Source: Rotaria macrura
Lineage: Eukaryota; Rotifera; Eurotatoria; Philodinida; Philodinidae
DNA length: 64,000 nt
Assembly (NCBI GenBank): GCA_900239685.1
Contig: OENT01000369.1
Coordinates: 1 to 64,000 of the forward strand
Reading direction: 5' to 3'
Shown in pieces: positions 47,800-60,071 of the stretch. Positions within the stretch are counted from its first letter, which is position 1. Each line of letters begins with the position of its first letter. The translations under genes were made by a program, and so were the position numbers. The notes beneath the pieces were generated by a model that worked only from the letters and a program-made list of their open reading frames with translations, was not told the DNA's origin and ran no database searches.

Positions 47800-50700
47800 T
47801 GTTTCTATTTGAAAACGTATTTGTTTTATCGAGAGAAAACACGCTGATAAATTTGTTTTATCATAGGAGCAAGTGTCACTTTGTCAAACAATGATGTCTA
47901 TCAATAAAGTTATCTAGAAGAAGATAATTCTAGTCTTTTTTACATTAGAAATCATGTGTTTCGATATTGTTCAAAGTCATATTAAAATAAAACGATTGTA
48001 ACTTAGACAAAAATCAATGAGATCATAATGAGACATTAATTAAGTAATTACTTGAAAATTTCGAATCACCTTCTAACATTCATTCATAGAATAAAATATC
48101 TCTACGATCTATGTATACTTGCAACGAGTGAAGCGGTTAATTTCTATTCAATAGTCCATGTACGAATTCTTACTCTTTCGAACTATCAATTTATTCGTTC
48201 AAACCGATATTCGTCAAGATTAATTATGAAACTAAAGTATTTAACATTATTATTCGATAGAGAATTTCGTGCTCTAGATTTTTAAGACCTTTGCCATGCT
48301 TTCAGTGCTCGAATTTGTTGAATTATTTCGACAAATAATTGTTTTCAAAGACATACTAAACAGAGTACAAAGTAATAGGCCTGTTCGAAAAGAAAATTTT
48401 TCCTCTCAAATATTTGTGCTAAAATTTTGAGATACACTCATAATTACAGTAGAATTGTCTAAATTTTGCTTCCGATTAAAAGACTAAATTGAAAAACTGC
48501 ATTCGTCAGATTTGTAGAAAAATGAATTCTCTATTGAATGAACTCGAAACGAGAGATTATAAGATGATTTTTAAATGCATCAAAGATAGAAAATAAAAGT
48601 ACCACATTATATCTGTTGCATCTATTAGTTCAATACCATGTTTTCTCGTTTCAGTCTTTGCGTGAAAAGTCACTTGTGGTAAAGTCCCTATGGCTAGTAT
48701 TTTCATTTAGACTTATAATATGTCAATATGTATTGAGAGCAATTTTCAGAGAAATGAAAAACAGAAGATCTGTAAGAACAAAATCAGGGATACATGCTAT
48801 TGGCATATGGATTCTATTTGTTGTTAGAGATGCATGTTTTCGTATATGACAAATTTAGGTGTTAGTAAACTTTAAAAATCGTTTGATAACGACTACCCAC
48901 AATAATTGACAATCGATACATCGAAATAGTTAGTTGTACATATGAAATATTAAATTACTCGTTAGTGATAACTTGGTCGACATGACTTTGTAGGACGATT
49001 TATATCTGATAATAAGTGAGTGTTGCGAAATAAGCGCATGTACTGACATTTTATTTATAACTAGACATGAATCAAAACTAAATTATCAAGAATTTTCCGT
49101 CGGCATTGGTATATTCTACAACCAGAATCAGTCAATGTTGTAAAGAATGCAGAAAGCTGTTGATGAATCTATGTAAACTCGTATATATATATAACACATC
49201 AAGTGATTGCTTGGTAGTTGACATAACAAAGAAACATTATACTATTTCTCTTGTATAGATGATCGAAATGTTTCATGTTTACTTGAATAGTTCTTTGAAA
49301 ACTTTCTTAATTGCTACAAGTCATAAAAGTTTCGAATGTTGTTATTGTATGTAGATTAGTGCTTTATTTCTTTTGTTTTTATTGACTTTCGATACGTTTT
49401 TAGTCTATTGATTGCGAATTAGAATGTTTTTTGTTTCCAAGAAGTAATATCGTATTTCATTGAATAGTTTGATCATTGCAAATTTTCAAATTCCAGTCTA
49501 GCAGATTATTTGTTGTAAGAGTATTTACAATTTATGTGAAACAAAGCAGGTTGACGATAAGAATTAGTTTATCTCGTAGATTTTTATATCCTTTGATACA
49601 TAATTTTTAGTTAACACTTACGAAAAATAATGAAAAGTCATAATAAACGATACGAATTTCTATTTGAGTTAAACTGATTCAATAGGATTAACAAATCGTT
49701 TTGGCTGACTTTCTATATTATTCATACATGGCAAATATAAATTATCTCTGATATGGTGCACATGTTGTCAAATATTAATTCTCATTAGTCGTATGAAAAT
49801 GACATTTTAGAATTCTTTCAATCGCTACAGCAAACAAATTGTTCCATTTGGAAAGAACCGCCACGATTTCATCCAACACTTAATTTTTCATCTTAATCCT
49901 ATTTGATCTTATGTCATGGATATGAATGTCGTAGGAAAGTATTAAAATAATCATCGAAGTGCGTACAAAACGAGAGTTGATATCTTTGACAGTTATGCTA
50001 CTTCGATGCTCATCATACAGATTTGTTTGTTCTCGCAAATGAGAATGCACATTGCTGAATCATGTTCATCGTCTAATTGCATTCGAACATGGTGACAATG
50101 TAAACGTATGATGTGCGTATTTAGAAAATGAAGTTTTCATTGACATGAAATGTCACCATGGCCAATGAGAAGAAAAAGCTCGTCGAAACAGTTCAGTGAC
50201 TTCTCTCTAACCGAACCGAGCAATTGTTGTCGAGCATGCATTCACTCGAATTTCAAATTGCTATCACATGACTTATTTGTTCAAATCATCATACGAGAGC
50301 AGAGGATGCAAATTAAGCTAATGGACAATTTCATAGGTAAACGAACAAATGTATACGGTTTCAAGGTACACTCATACTGTTTTATTCGGAAAATCCTCCG
50401 TCTTGAACGTTGACTGTATTATTCTAACAGTTTTTTATAACCATTTGCAATATTGTAAATTCTAGCTAAAGCTTTTAATAGAATAGATTACGCGTTTGAT
50501 TTTCGACTTAACTAGCAAACCTTCATAAAAAAAAAACATCGGCAGTATACTACTTAAAATCAAAGTAAGAGAAGTCGTAAATTGCAACGTCTTGGTATGA
50601 AAAACAAACTCTAGCGTAGGTATCAAAATTCTACGGAATGATTTGTTGAGTTATGACGGAAAGGCATAGTAGCATTTGCGTGATTAGACAGATGACGGTG

Positions 50701-51930
50701 TGTTTCAACACGAAAGTAGAGTAATCTTTTAAAGAATATCAAAACAAAATGAATGAATCGTTTTCGAGTATCGGAATGAATGGATTCACAGGGTGCTAGA
50801 AGTTCAATCGTTTATACGAATGATCCCAAATCTTTATTAATTTGTCATTCTTTTTCGTTAGAGTCAAATGAATACTGTGTTCATACTTGGATAGGAAATG
50901 TGATAAAATCGTCGATTTGAATCAGATCCGAAATTCATCGTTTTGTGTCGAATTATGTTGAAAAAGGTATATCGTTTTCATTTCACTGGAACCGTATTTA
51001 AAATTGTTTGTTTTGAGGAAAATAGGAAATGAAACTTAGACAAACACACTATAACATTCTATCCTCTGAAACACCTTCAAATTAATGATAGGTACATCAT
51101 TAATATGATTCCAACATCGGCGAAGTCTATTCTGCTTACGTTGCATTCCGATTTTGTTTTCATTTGATGCAATCATTGGCTAGCACTCATTATAGTTGTA
51201 GACAGCAATAGACTTCATCGTAGTTCGATTCTAATTGTAAGAATTGAACGATTTACATTGATATTTCCTGGTACTGACTATAGAACAACAGATTTTGAAT
51301 ATGTCCAATGTATATTAGCATCTATTTCAGATATTTGTTTTTGTGGTATTTACTTTGGAGTAGAAATATTCCAGACCCGTTTTAAAGCAACATCAAATTC
51401 ACTGACAAATAGAAGTGTATGGAAAAAAAATGGATCGCAGCTGTTATACCACCCGAAAGTCATGTAACTACTGTATACTTATCAATTGCACGAGTCGGAA
51501 TCATAGAAACTCTTCTAAACATAACTTTGAATCACAAAAAATAATCCATAAACACGATGAGCGGTCGGAAACCATTGCTTATGCATTTCGATACGAGCAT
51601 TTCGAAACAAACACTTTAATGGAGATTTCATGAAAACTCAAACTTTAATTCATATTCGACATCCACACCCTCTTGTTATGTACGAATATAGGCATTTCTT
51701 TAACAAATGAGTCATTTATTTTCATTCAACGACGTTGATCAGACATTATATTTTTCAATTTTATTTCTATGAATATATATATATATTTTCCTTAATTTTG
51801 AATAAGATGGCGCTGTTTGATGAACATTAATTTTTTATATATTCAACGATTGTTTCTTATTGGTGAATATGATCACCCATTAGGCTTTGCCATGTTTTAC
51901 GTTTATGCTGAATCTTCGATTCGATATTTT
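47800..51930. other. Intergenic AT-rich sequence
   Basis: No gene is recognised. Open frames at 48052-48285, 48616-48849, 50150-50413 and 51258-51633 lack domains or compatible splice borders. TA runs occur near 49183 and 51775. Confidence 0.4.
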
Positions 51931-51932
51931 GC

Positions 51933-51940
51933 ATATATAG
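51933..51940 (+). promoter_or_regulatory. Possible TATA box of GID8
   Basis: ATATATAG lies about 40-45 nt upstream of the ATG at 51979. It supports the short first exon as the true 5' end of the gene. Confidence 0.35.
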
Positions 51941-51978
51941 CATAATTATTTCCTTTTTTTTGTCAACAATTAAACGTT

Positions 51979-54900
51979 ATGCACGCACATTTTGCTCAAC
52001 CATTTCAAGTATGTTTCTCTTTCTACTAATCCATCACTTTGAATCAATTATTTTCAATGAACATTAGGCAGCTGTAGCAGCCGTTATGGCTTTATCCAAT
52101 ACATCGTCAGCTTCATCAACATGTGAGAGTCATGTTTTAACTCCAGTTCATCATACAGGAACGAAAAGTGAATGGATGGAAGCTATTGAACAACAACATT
52201 TCGAGCGATCAACATTAAATCGATTGATTATTAATTATCTTATTACTGGTAAATTTTGATGATGTCAAATAAAATTACAAATTTCCTTTGTGTTGTTGTA
52301 GAAGGATTTAAAGAAGCAGCTGAAATATTTGCAGGTGAAGCTGGTTTATCATTAAGCAATGTTGATTTAACATCAGTTGATGATCGTTTACGAATTCGTG
52401 AAGCAATTGAAAATGGAAGAATTCAAGATGGAATTACTTTAATCAATAAAAAAGCACCTGAACTACTTGATCAAAATAAAGAATTATCATTTCATTTGAA
52501 AGTAATGCCATCATTTTATTTGATCAATTCGCTTCTATTCTATAGATAATTCTGGAAATGAATATTATAGCATATTCGACTTCGTTCAAAAATTAACTCG
52601 TACGAAAAATTATTTTCTCATCCGATAACTGAGCATTCATTCTACTAAGTGTTCTGAAACTCATCGACTAAAAAGTTATTTGTTATATATTAACAGCTCA
52701 TTGATACACACTTGAAATCTAGTACGATGAATATCAAACACAGAAATTAGCCATTTGTTCTAATTACTTCCATAAGTAGTCAAACATAAAAAAAGACACG
52801 AAGCTGTCTAAAATATTTTCTTTGACCATGAATTTTACGAAAAACAATCTTTATGTTTTCATCAATTAATAATCATGCTAGGATCAAATTACTGTAGAAC
52901 GTTACGAATGCTGATGCAATTCGATGTTTTTCAGTAACTTGGCGGTAGTACCGTTAATTGTTGATCGTAAGAGAAAGATCATTTTTTGCAAAAATGAACA
53001 GTAAAAATTTCTTTACAAATTTGCAAAGGTCAAAAAAGTGTTTGAATGTCGTCGTGTTTTTCTAATTGAGTACTCATAGAAATATTCTATCAAAGTTAGC
53101 TATAGTCGTCTCATGACTGCTTGGTCAATAGTCTGTATAGAAACATGGGAAAGGATTCATAGATGTTAGATCATACTTGTTTTTGTTTTTGATCAATGAC
53201 TTTCAGGAGACTCTGTAGTCTTGAATATTCAATTCAGTTGAGTCAAGGAATTTAAGACAAATTTCTTTCGATTTCGATTGTTTTAACGAATGAGCTAGTT
53301 AGCATTTCTGTATACGTGTATGCATGTATAAATATGATTGTAAAATTCACTGTTAAACTGAAAATGATAGATTGATAATTAAAAAGGAAATCAAATCTGA
53401 ATATAATGTAATTAACAAGAAAAATCACAATTCATCAATTAGTCGTATACAAATATTATTCATCAACATTCACATGCATGTTGATGTCCTTGTGATAAAT
53501 TATAGGAGAGTTAATTTGTATTTATTGCTTGAACTTTCACTTTTTTACCTAGACTGTTTATATGAAGAGTTTCGTAGTCGAAACAATGAATCATGAAAAA
53601 GAAAAATTTTATTTCTGTAAAGATCAAACAAGATTTTATGCAAAATTGAATATTTTTAGTCGAATAAGTACTTTTGAATTAAATAATTCTGCTAATTAAA
53701 AATTTCAAAACAGTACGTGTAAATATATCGTATCTTAAGAATAGTTGAGAATGGGTACGATCACAATGAAGATTTAGAGGAAAATGTTGTAAATGTTTCT
53801 TTATATAATCAAAGAATATTTTTTAGTATATCTAAATCTTCATTTGTCTATAGAATCAACAACAATTTGTACTAATGTTATTCGATATTAGCAAATTTTT
53901 AAAGATGAGTCTAATATTCGATTGAATTCACTAACCATTACCGAAAATAATGAATCACTCATGGTCATATTTTATCTAAATCTTACAGTAACTTGTTTTT
54001 AATTTTGAAGAACATTAATGTCAAAAGTACAGAATCTGCGAGTAGAATAAAAAAATTTCCACATTATATATTTCAAAGAAATATCGTTTTATTGTTGTTT
54101 AAGATGTGTATTTAAAAAAAGACTGTTAGCACAATTCCTGCTGGATTAAAATGCGAAATACGACGTAACTGTTGTTGTTGATTCGCTAATCAAAACTGTT
54201 CCTTTCATGAATATTGGGATATATTTCATCCTGATTGTTTGCTTTACATTATAGAACTTCAAAAAGAAAATATTCCATACACATTCCAATTAATGAGATG
54301 TCTGTTTTAAATGATCTTCAATAGTCCTTTGAATCTTATCCGTCACAGTCTGGAGAGGCTCCAAATATCTACATGATATACTTCAATATTCCTTTTAGAT
54401 TGTGTTTCACAAAAAAGTTTTACTACTCATTGTCCTTATAATTAGGTCATTTTCCTACTTGTATATGACGTAAACAATTTAAAAACAGTTAGAAAAATCA
54501 TTGTCCATATTCTATATAGTTAAAATAATCATTGAGTGTCGATGTCGGAGAAAAGAAGATCACACCCACCTTTCGGACGATATGGACACGAATTTTCAGA
54601 TGGTTATCACTCAGAACAAGAAAGATCTGAGAAGAGGATGGGGGGGGGGGGGGGGGGGGNNNNNNNNNNNNNNNNNNNGAAAACTTCTAGGCAGTGATAG
54701 ATATGTAGCAGCAGAGAAAAGAGAGTCAACCGCAGAGCCCGATGGGTTCGACAATTCTTGGACCCGATGGGCTCTAGCCGATGGTGACATTACATTAGCG
54801 ATAAAAGAAAACCAATAGTATGCTTTGCATCTTCGAATTAATTAAGCATAAGACGGAAGAATAAGTGAAAGGTAAAAATATCCATGATCAACGCTAGGAA

Positions 54901-56519
54901 AAGTAGACAGTACGTAAAAGAAACAGATGACTCTTGTAAAATTTAATGCAAATAAAAGAAAAAAGGGCGATACAAGATGTTATCGATTTATATATAGATA
55001 AATCAAGACTCGATTGGACAAGTCAAATATTTCCCCATACGAGCATACTTGCATTCGATTATATTCTGCATTTCTGTGTAATATCAAGAACGTGTAGCGC
55101 AAGTTAAGCTAGAATTCCACTCAACATAAGACCGACTAGAGAAGACGACTAACTGCACGAGTATGAATAATATATGATCACGACTCTGTATGACATCAGC
55201 TATTTCAAAACCGTAGATTCACGTAGAAGAAACGATGATGAGTTTCAGTCGCCTGCAGCAATGATGAATCAGCTAACTAGCAACATCTATGAATTATTGT
55301 TTTTCACATAACTTTTATTTCTCGACTACGGAAGAATTTCAAAAAATGGATTTTAGATGTGCCCTTGACACATGCTTAAAGTAATTTTTTCCACTAAAAA
55401 TGATATTCAGATACTGAGAACGAGTGACTTACTTGAATCGTGGCTCATGCATCAAGCAGAAGAACACTGCCATAGAAGCGAGGTTAGTGACAGCAAAATA
55501 GTGCAGTTAGAGAATTAACTATTTAGTTATTATTGACATCACAATTTAATGTATACATAAGGTTTTTTTTCCATTGCCTGACCAGATTGACTGAATCGAG
55601 CATTTCTATTTTGTTAATTCATTTCAATTGAACATGAAAATAATAATAATAACACGACATAGATCCGTTGATATGGTTTTTTAACATTTTATGTTCGGAA
55701 ACCGTCATGTAAAACATATTAACTGTGGAAGTCTATGTCAGAATATCAGGGATATGATTCCGTGAATTCCAATTACGAGAACTCAACAAAACAGACGTAT
55801 GAATTTGTCGGCTAGATGATGAATGTCTTTAGTACTTTTTTAATCATGTATATTTTTGTTAGAAGAACCAAAAAGAAGAGAAATGATTGCTCTATGTTTG
55901 TCCAGATATATTCCTAAAGATTTAACGCTATGCGTAAGAAGTGAATTATTAGGTATGCTTGCATTTTAAAAATAAAGATTGTCTATTCTCAATCGAAATT
56001 TCGTAGATCTTAGTATAGATTCCTACTCTAGAATATATGCCGCATGTCTTTTCTACCTTCCGATAAGGTAAAGTAAGAGATTATCACATTTTAATCAGAT
56101 TGAATATACACTAGTCGTTATTACTTGTAAAAACATGCATTTATTTTTAGCAACAACATTTAATCGAATTGATTCGTTCAAATTTAATCGATGAAGCATT
56201 AACCTATGCACAAATTCATTTAGCTGAATTTGCTGAAAACGATACTAAAATGCGACAAGATTTGGAAAAAACGATGGCATTATTAGTTTTTGATAAACCA
56301 TTGGAATCTCCCTATGGTTATTTAATGGAAATAGCACATCGACAAATGATTGCCAATCAAATAAATAATGCATTACTTATCTATGATAATCAACAGTCCG
56401 AATCTGATCTATCCATGCTAGTGAAAATGGTTAATTATATTGACGACAAATTAGATAGGAAATCATTACGTTTTCCGAAATTAGTCGACATACCATCAGG
56501 CTTATTAGAAGATACATGA
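51979..56519 (+). CDS. GID8: GID8 (Twa1) subunit of the CTLH/GID E3 ubiquitin ligase
   Basis: Exons 51979-52008, 52068-52248, 52302-52501 and 56151-56519 encode about 259 residues; all phases close. GID8 is the core scaffold of the CTLH/GID RING E3 ligase, linking RanBP9/10 and the RMND5A-MAEA catalytic pair. Support: SEWMEAIEQQHFERSTLNRL before the LisH motif (about 58-90, LIINYLITEGFKEAAEIF); the CTLH region (VDDRLRIREAIENGRIQDGI, then ELLDQNKELSFHLK); and the CRA region from QQHLIELIRSNLIDEALTYA through LEKTMALLVFDKPLESPYG to the end. These align block by block with animal GID8 (~228 residues), the extra length being at the N-terminus. The start could instead be the ATG at 52086. Introns 1 and 2 are 59 and 53 bp, but intron 3 is 3.65 kb and contains an assembly gap. 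Confidence 0.95.
54641..54678. other. G-homopolymer and assembly gap (Ns)
   Basis: About 19 G residues are followed by 19 N. This is a scaffold gap next to a homopolymer where reads fail. The open frame crossing it is an artefact. Confidence 0.95.
55863..56068 (+). other. Two phase-compatible exon-like segments inside GID8 intron 3
   Basis: The first segment (55863-55952) follows TTTTTGTTAG, is open as EEPKRREMIALCLSRYIPKD then LTLCVRSELL, and ends at GTATGCTT in phase 1. The second follows TTTCGTAG (start about 56007), resumes in phase as DLSIDSYSRIYAACLFYLPI and ends at GTAAAGTA (about 56068). An intron of about 54 bp separates them, the usual size here. A further open segment reading ILRTSDLLESWLMHQAEEHC lies at about 55411-55482 but does not match in phase. 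Spliced to GID8 exon 4 these segments would hit a stop at once, so they are not GID8 exons. They may be a relic of another gene. I do not identify the family. Confidence 0.4.
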
Positions 56520-58576
56520 TTATGATGGTTTTCTTCTCTTTCTTTTTTGATGTACATCCTATTTTTTATGATTGTTTCAAAGAAACTTTAGCAAACTAAC
56601 GATCACATTTAATATAATACAGCGCCAATATGAAACATTGCACGTTTGACATGCTTGAAAGAGAAAATTTTAAGTTACAGAAACTTTTTACTCATTATTA
56701 ATGTTTCTTTGAAAATATTTTTTCCATTCGATCAATTAAGTTTGAAATCAACAATTATTCTCAATTAAAAATTTAAATTTAACACACAGTTCGCATGCCT
56801 CTATCGAATAGGTAGATATGGTTCTAAATAATTACACATTCATCGGCAGCTAATCATAATCGAAATGAAATTGTTCGTACAAGAATTACGTTTCAATGAA
56901 TTGAGAAAAAAATCTATAGGCACCATTTGATATATCCAACGAACAACAAAGATATCGCTTTGTGAGGATACTTGGGTGTTATTTGTAGGAAAAATTGAAA
57001 GAATGGAATTTCGGTTCACAAGTACATTTTGTAATTGCTTGAAGAAAATTCGATACTTGAACTTTGTTTCGAAATTTATTCGTTAATAATATCAATGTAA
57101 GAAAGTGTCTGATATGATTGAAAAGTTTCAGAATGCTTCAAGTACTATGATGTTTTCTTTTTATCGACTGTGTCGTAAATGAAAATTCATTCTATAGAAC
57201 TATTCGTTTTAAGAAAATCCAGATGAAGGATAATACAGGGGTTGCAGCGATAATTATGTTCTTTGGTTTCAATTGAGTGTTCGGATATTTCAAGAATGAT
57301 CTCTGTAAGAGCCGTAATACGTCATTATGTTATTAGTCTGAACACTTCTTAAAATCTTTATGACAATACTTTTGTGGAATATTTTTTTTTCATACAAAAA
57401 GTGATTCTCAATTTGTTTTTACTTATTTCAAGAATTCTCTATTTTGGATCAGTTTAGGATTCGATTGTTTCGAATCAGTTAAGTTTTCAAAACGACTATT
57501 TTAGCATTAGTGATTCACACAAGTACATCAGCAGTATCGATACTTTATAGTCTACGTCTGTGTATGAATACACTAAGTCTTGGATTCTCTTATTGTAAAA
57601 TCTTAAGAGATTTATTTTCTTAGAAACGCTTTTTATTCATTTATCTAATCCATCTCTTTTTCATATCACCTTGTGTTCAGTAGAAGCTGTTCGTCAATTC
57701 ATATTGTTGATATTCGATGTTTTTTTGCATAATTTGAATGAGTTTGTTCATGACTTATAGCTGTAGATATCAAGGTGAAGTAAGAATCTTCATACCTAAA
57801 CTTTCCTATGAGTTGTCAACGTCTATTACTGAATTTTCTCTGATTCAAAAACGCTAAATTTATGGAACTGTTTCACAAGTCGAATATCTATAACACAATG
57901 GTTTTATATGAACGGAAAGGAGATGTGCTAGCAGGATATCGTTTGGTACTGCAAACGTGAGATAAAATAGATTTTTTATTTATTCGTTTGAAAGTCTTTC
58001 CCTTGATAAAGATTGGATTTAAACTAGAGAAAAAGAAATGAAAATCGAAAATTTGAAAAATGCTCTTTTCTAAATGTCATGAACCTGACCAGATAGAAGA
58101 CAACACTGTAGAGAACGAACACAAAAGAAAATGTGGAACTCAAAGTTTCTTTTCGAAGAATAAAATAGGTTAGTACTGATGACTTTTTTTTCTAAAATTC
58201 ATCCTGTCTATTTTCCTAATTATTTGATATAGATTGCTGTTACTCTTCGCAAAATAATTATTATTTCAACAGTACTATGAACAGAGTAGAAGAACTTGAT
58301 CTTGATCATTATCATTTACTTTCATTTGTTCAAAAACTATTCTTTCAGGTGTGTCTAGATGCTAGTGTGTGATTTTGAAAGTGGAAGTGTACATCGATTG
58401 TAAATACATGTCTACGGTCATGCTGAACTATTTCATACTTCTTGAAGTTCTTGTTCATATGCAAAGAATGAAAAATATATAACAATGATAATAGTATAAA
58501 CAAATCCAAAAATTTTATTTTATTTGAAAGTTTTCAAAAGAAACAAACACATCGTTCTCTCTGATGACAATATTAA
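56520..58576. other. Intergenic AT-rich sequence
   Basis: No coding exon or RNA gene is recognised between GID8 and the minus-strand secreted-protein gene. Confidence 0.4.
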
Positions 58577-60071
58577 TCAACAAAAAATATCTACATCACT
58601 CTTTTCAATTTGAAAATTCGAAAGGATAGGATGAAAAATTTGATTGAACTTTGTTTCCGTACAATTACTTGGGATATCAAACGTAGTTGTAGGTGGAGGA
58701 CCATATGTGAAATTCGAAAAATGAATATTAACATCAATAGTAGGTAATATTAAATCGACTGGTATATTGTCTTTCAGTGTTGCATAGTAATCAAATGGTG
58801 CTGGTGGTATCTATATAAAAGTTAAATTGACATTCAATGGTGTAAAATAATCGTTTGAATCTAAGGATACCGACACCATCTTATAGGTGGAAATAGGAAG
58901 CATCTTCATTCTTGACGGAATTGATATCCCTTACCGGCTGACGATAACTCCTCTGTCAGTTCATCCTTAGTACCTTCCAGATATTGACTATCCTTTTGTA
59001 AAATACTAACATCAAATTAATTAAGAGATACATGAACCCGCTTGTTTTACCAAAATATAACACCGATTCATCTCAGTTTATTATTTGCATAAAATCCCAT
59101 CGACTCTTAATATTTTCTTATCCCTAGTTGTAGGCAACTATCTTATACTATCGAATATGACTATGAAATGAACGTTTGTTTTTTATGATTGTTGTTATGT
59201 ATTATAACTGTGCAAAAACATTATCTATTAAGTTATTAACAAAAAGAATCTCCACACAATAAGTCAAATAGAAATAGATAATTTTGTATTTGAATTCTTC
59301 AATGTTATTTCGTATTTTGAAAATTAGTCAACTAAAATCATTTTTCTTCATCGAATTAATATTTCTATAATTTACAAAAGAAACATAACTGATTACCTCT
59401 CAACATTTTTTAATAATCAATAAGATTCAACATCAAACGAAATGAAGAGTACGTCACTATTTTGATTCTCGATGAACAGTAGTATCGCTACTTCACTACA
59501 TTCTGACCAACAATATGTATAGATTAAACTACGCTGTTTAATTGATTACCTCATAATTATGACATCCTCTCCACCAATTGCATAGAATTTTATTGCGAGT
59601 TAAGTTTCCCATGTATTCGTAAGTTGAAAACGCCAACATGGGTTGTATTTTTCCAGGAATTTGACTCCATGAACAAATTCCTTCATAGGCGAGAAAAAAT
59701 ACGTGCATGATCGATGCTAAGAAAAAATAGTTAAACGATACCTTTTAATATTATGTAGGCTCGATAATTTTGGAAATCAATAATCGTGGTCTGCTGTGGA
59801 GTAGACTCTTCGAATTTATCTCTATAAATAGTCGTATCAGCATAGTACATAGCAGGTATGCCATTCATTGTAATTGATGTACTATACTGATAGTTGATCA
59901 GTAGATTAGTCTTGATTACAAATTTTCGTTAAAAGTGAAATTACATACTTGACTTGGCTGTGGTGGTACAGGATCTAAATTTGAAGGCGATCGAACACCT
60001 TTTTTAATAGTACTAATACTTTGAAAAGATCCAATAAGTACTGCTAGTATGAAGATAATATGCTTTTCCAT
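58577..60071 (-). CDS. Small secreted protein of unknown function, 4 exons
   Basis: Minus-strand exons 60071-59949, 59910-59742, 59680-59550 and 58810-58577 give about 218 residues with exact phases. The N-terminus (MEKHIIFILAVLIGSFQSIS) is a clear signal peptide. The body contains TSITMNGIPAMYYADTTIYR, IDFQNYRAYIILKGICSWSQ, QPMLAFSTYEYMG, LCNWWRGCHNY and, in the last exon, PPPTTTFDIPSNC. Cys and Trp residues and N-glycosylation sites (NLT, NFT, NCT) suit an extracellular protein. Size and general beta-strand character recall ependymin-like/LolA-like proteins, but I see no diagnostic motif and make no firm assignment. Introns 1 and 2 are 38 and 61 bp; the short first one is unusual but has clean GT-AG ends. 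Intron 3 is 739 bp and contains extra open segments (about 58900-59000, including TKDELTEELSSAG) that may be decayed or alternative exons. Confidence 0.65.

Larger units (their letters stand above)
52502..56150. other. Long GID8 intron 3 with assembly gap and exon-like segments
   Basis: This intron is about 60 times longer than the gene's other introns. It contains a G-homopolymer running into a stretch of N (54641-54678), an imperfect palindrome at about 54738-54777 (GAGCCCGATGGGTTC with GGACCCGATGGGCTC) and open segments with splice-like borders at 55863-55952 and about 56007-56068. The gap may hide further sequence, but GID8 itself is complete across it. Confidence 0.75.

Noticed and set aside
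54501..54818. 105-residue open frame crossing the Ns
   Set aside because: It is held open by a G-homopolymer and gap characters and has no protein-like features.
59717..59741. A 25-nt intron in the secreted-protein gene
   Set aside because: Joining at the first AG after the donor gives an implausibly short intron. Using the next acceptor (59681) gives a 61-nt intron in the same phase and a smoother protein, so the longer intron is adopted.
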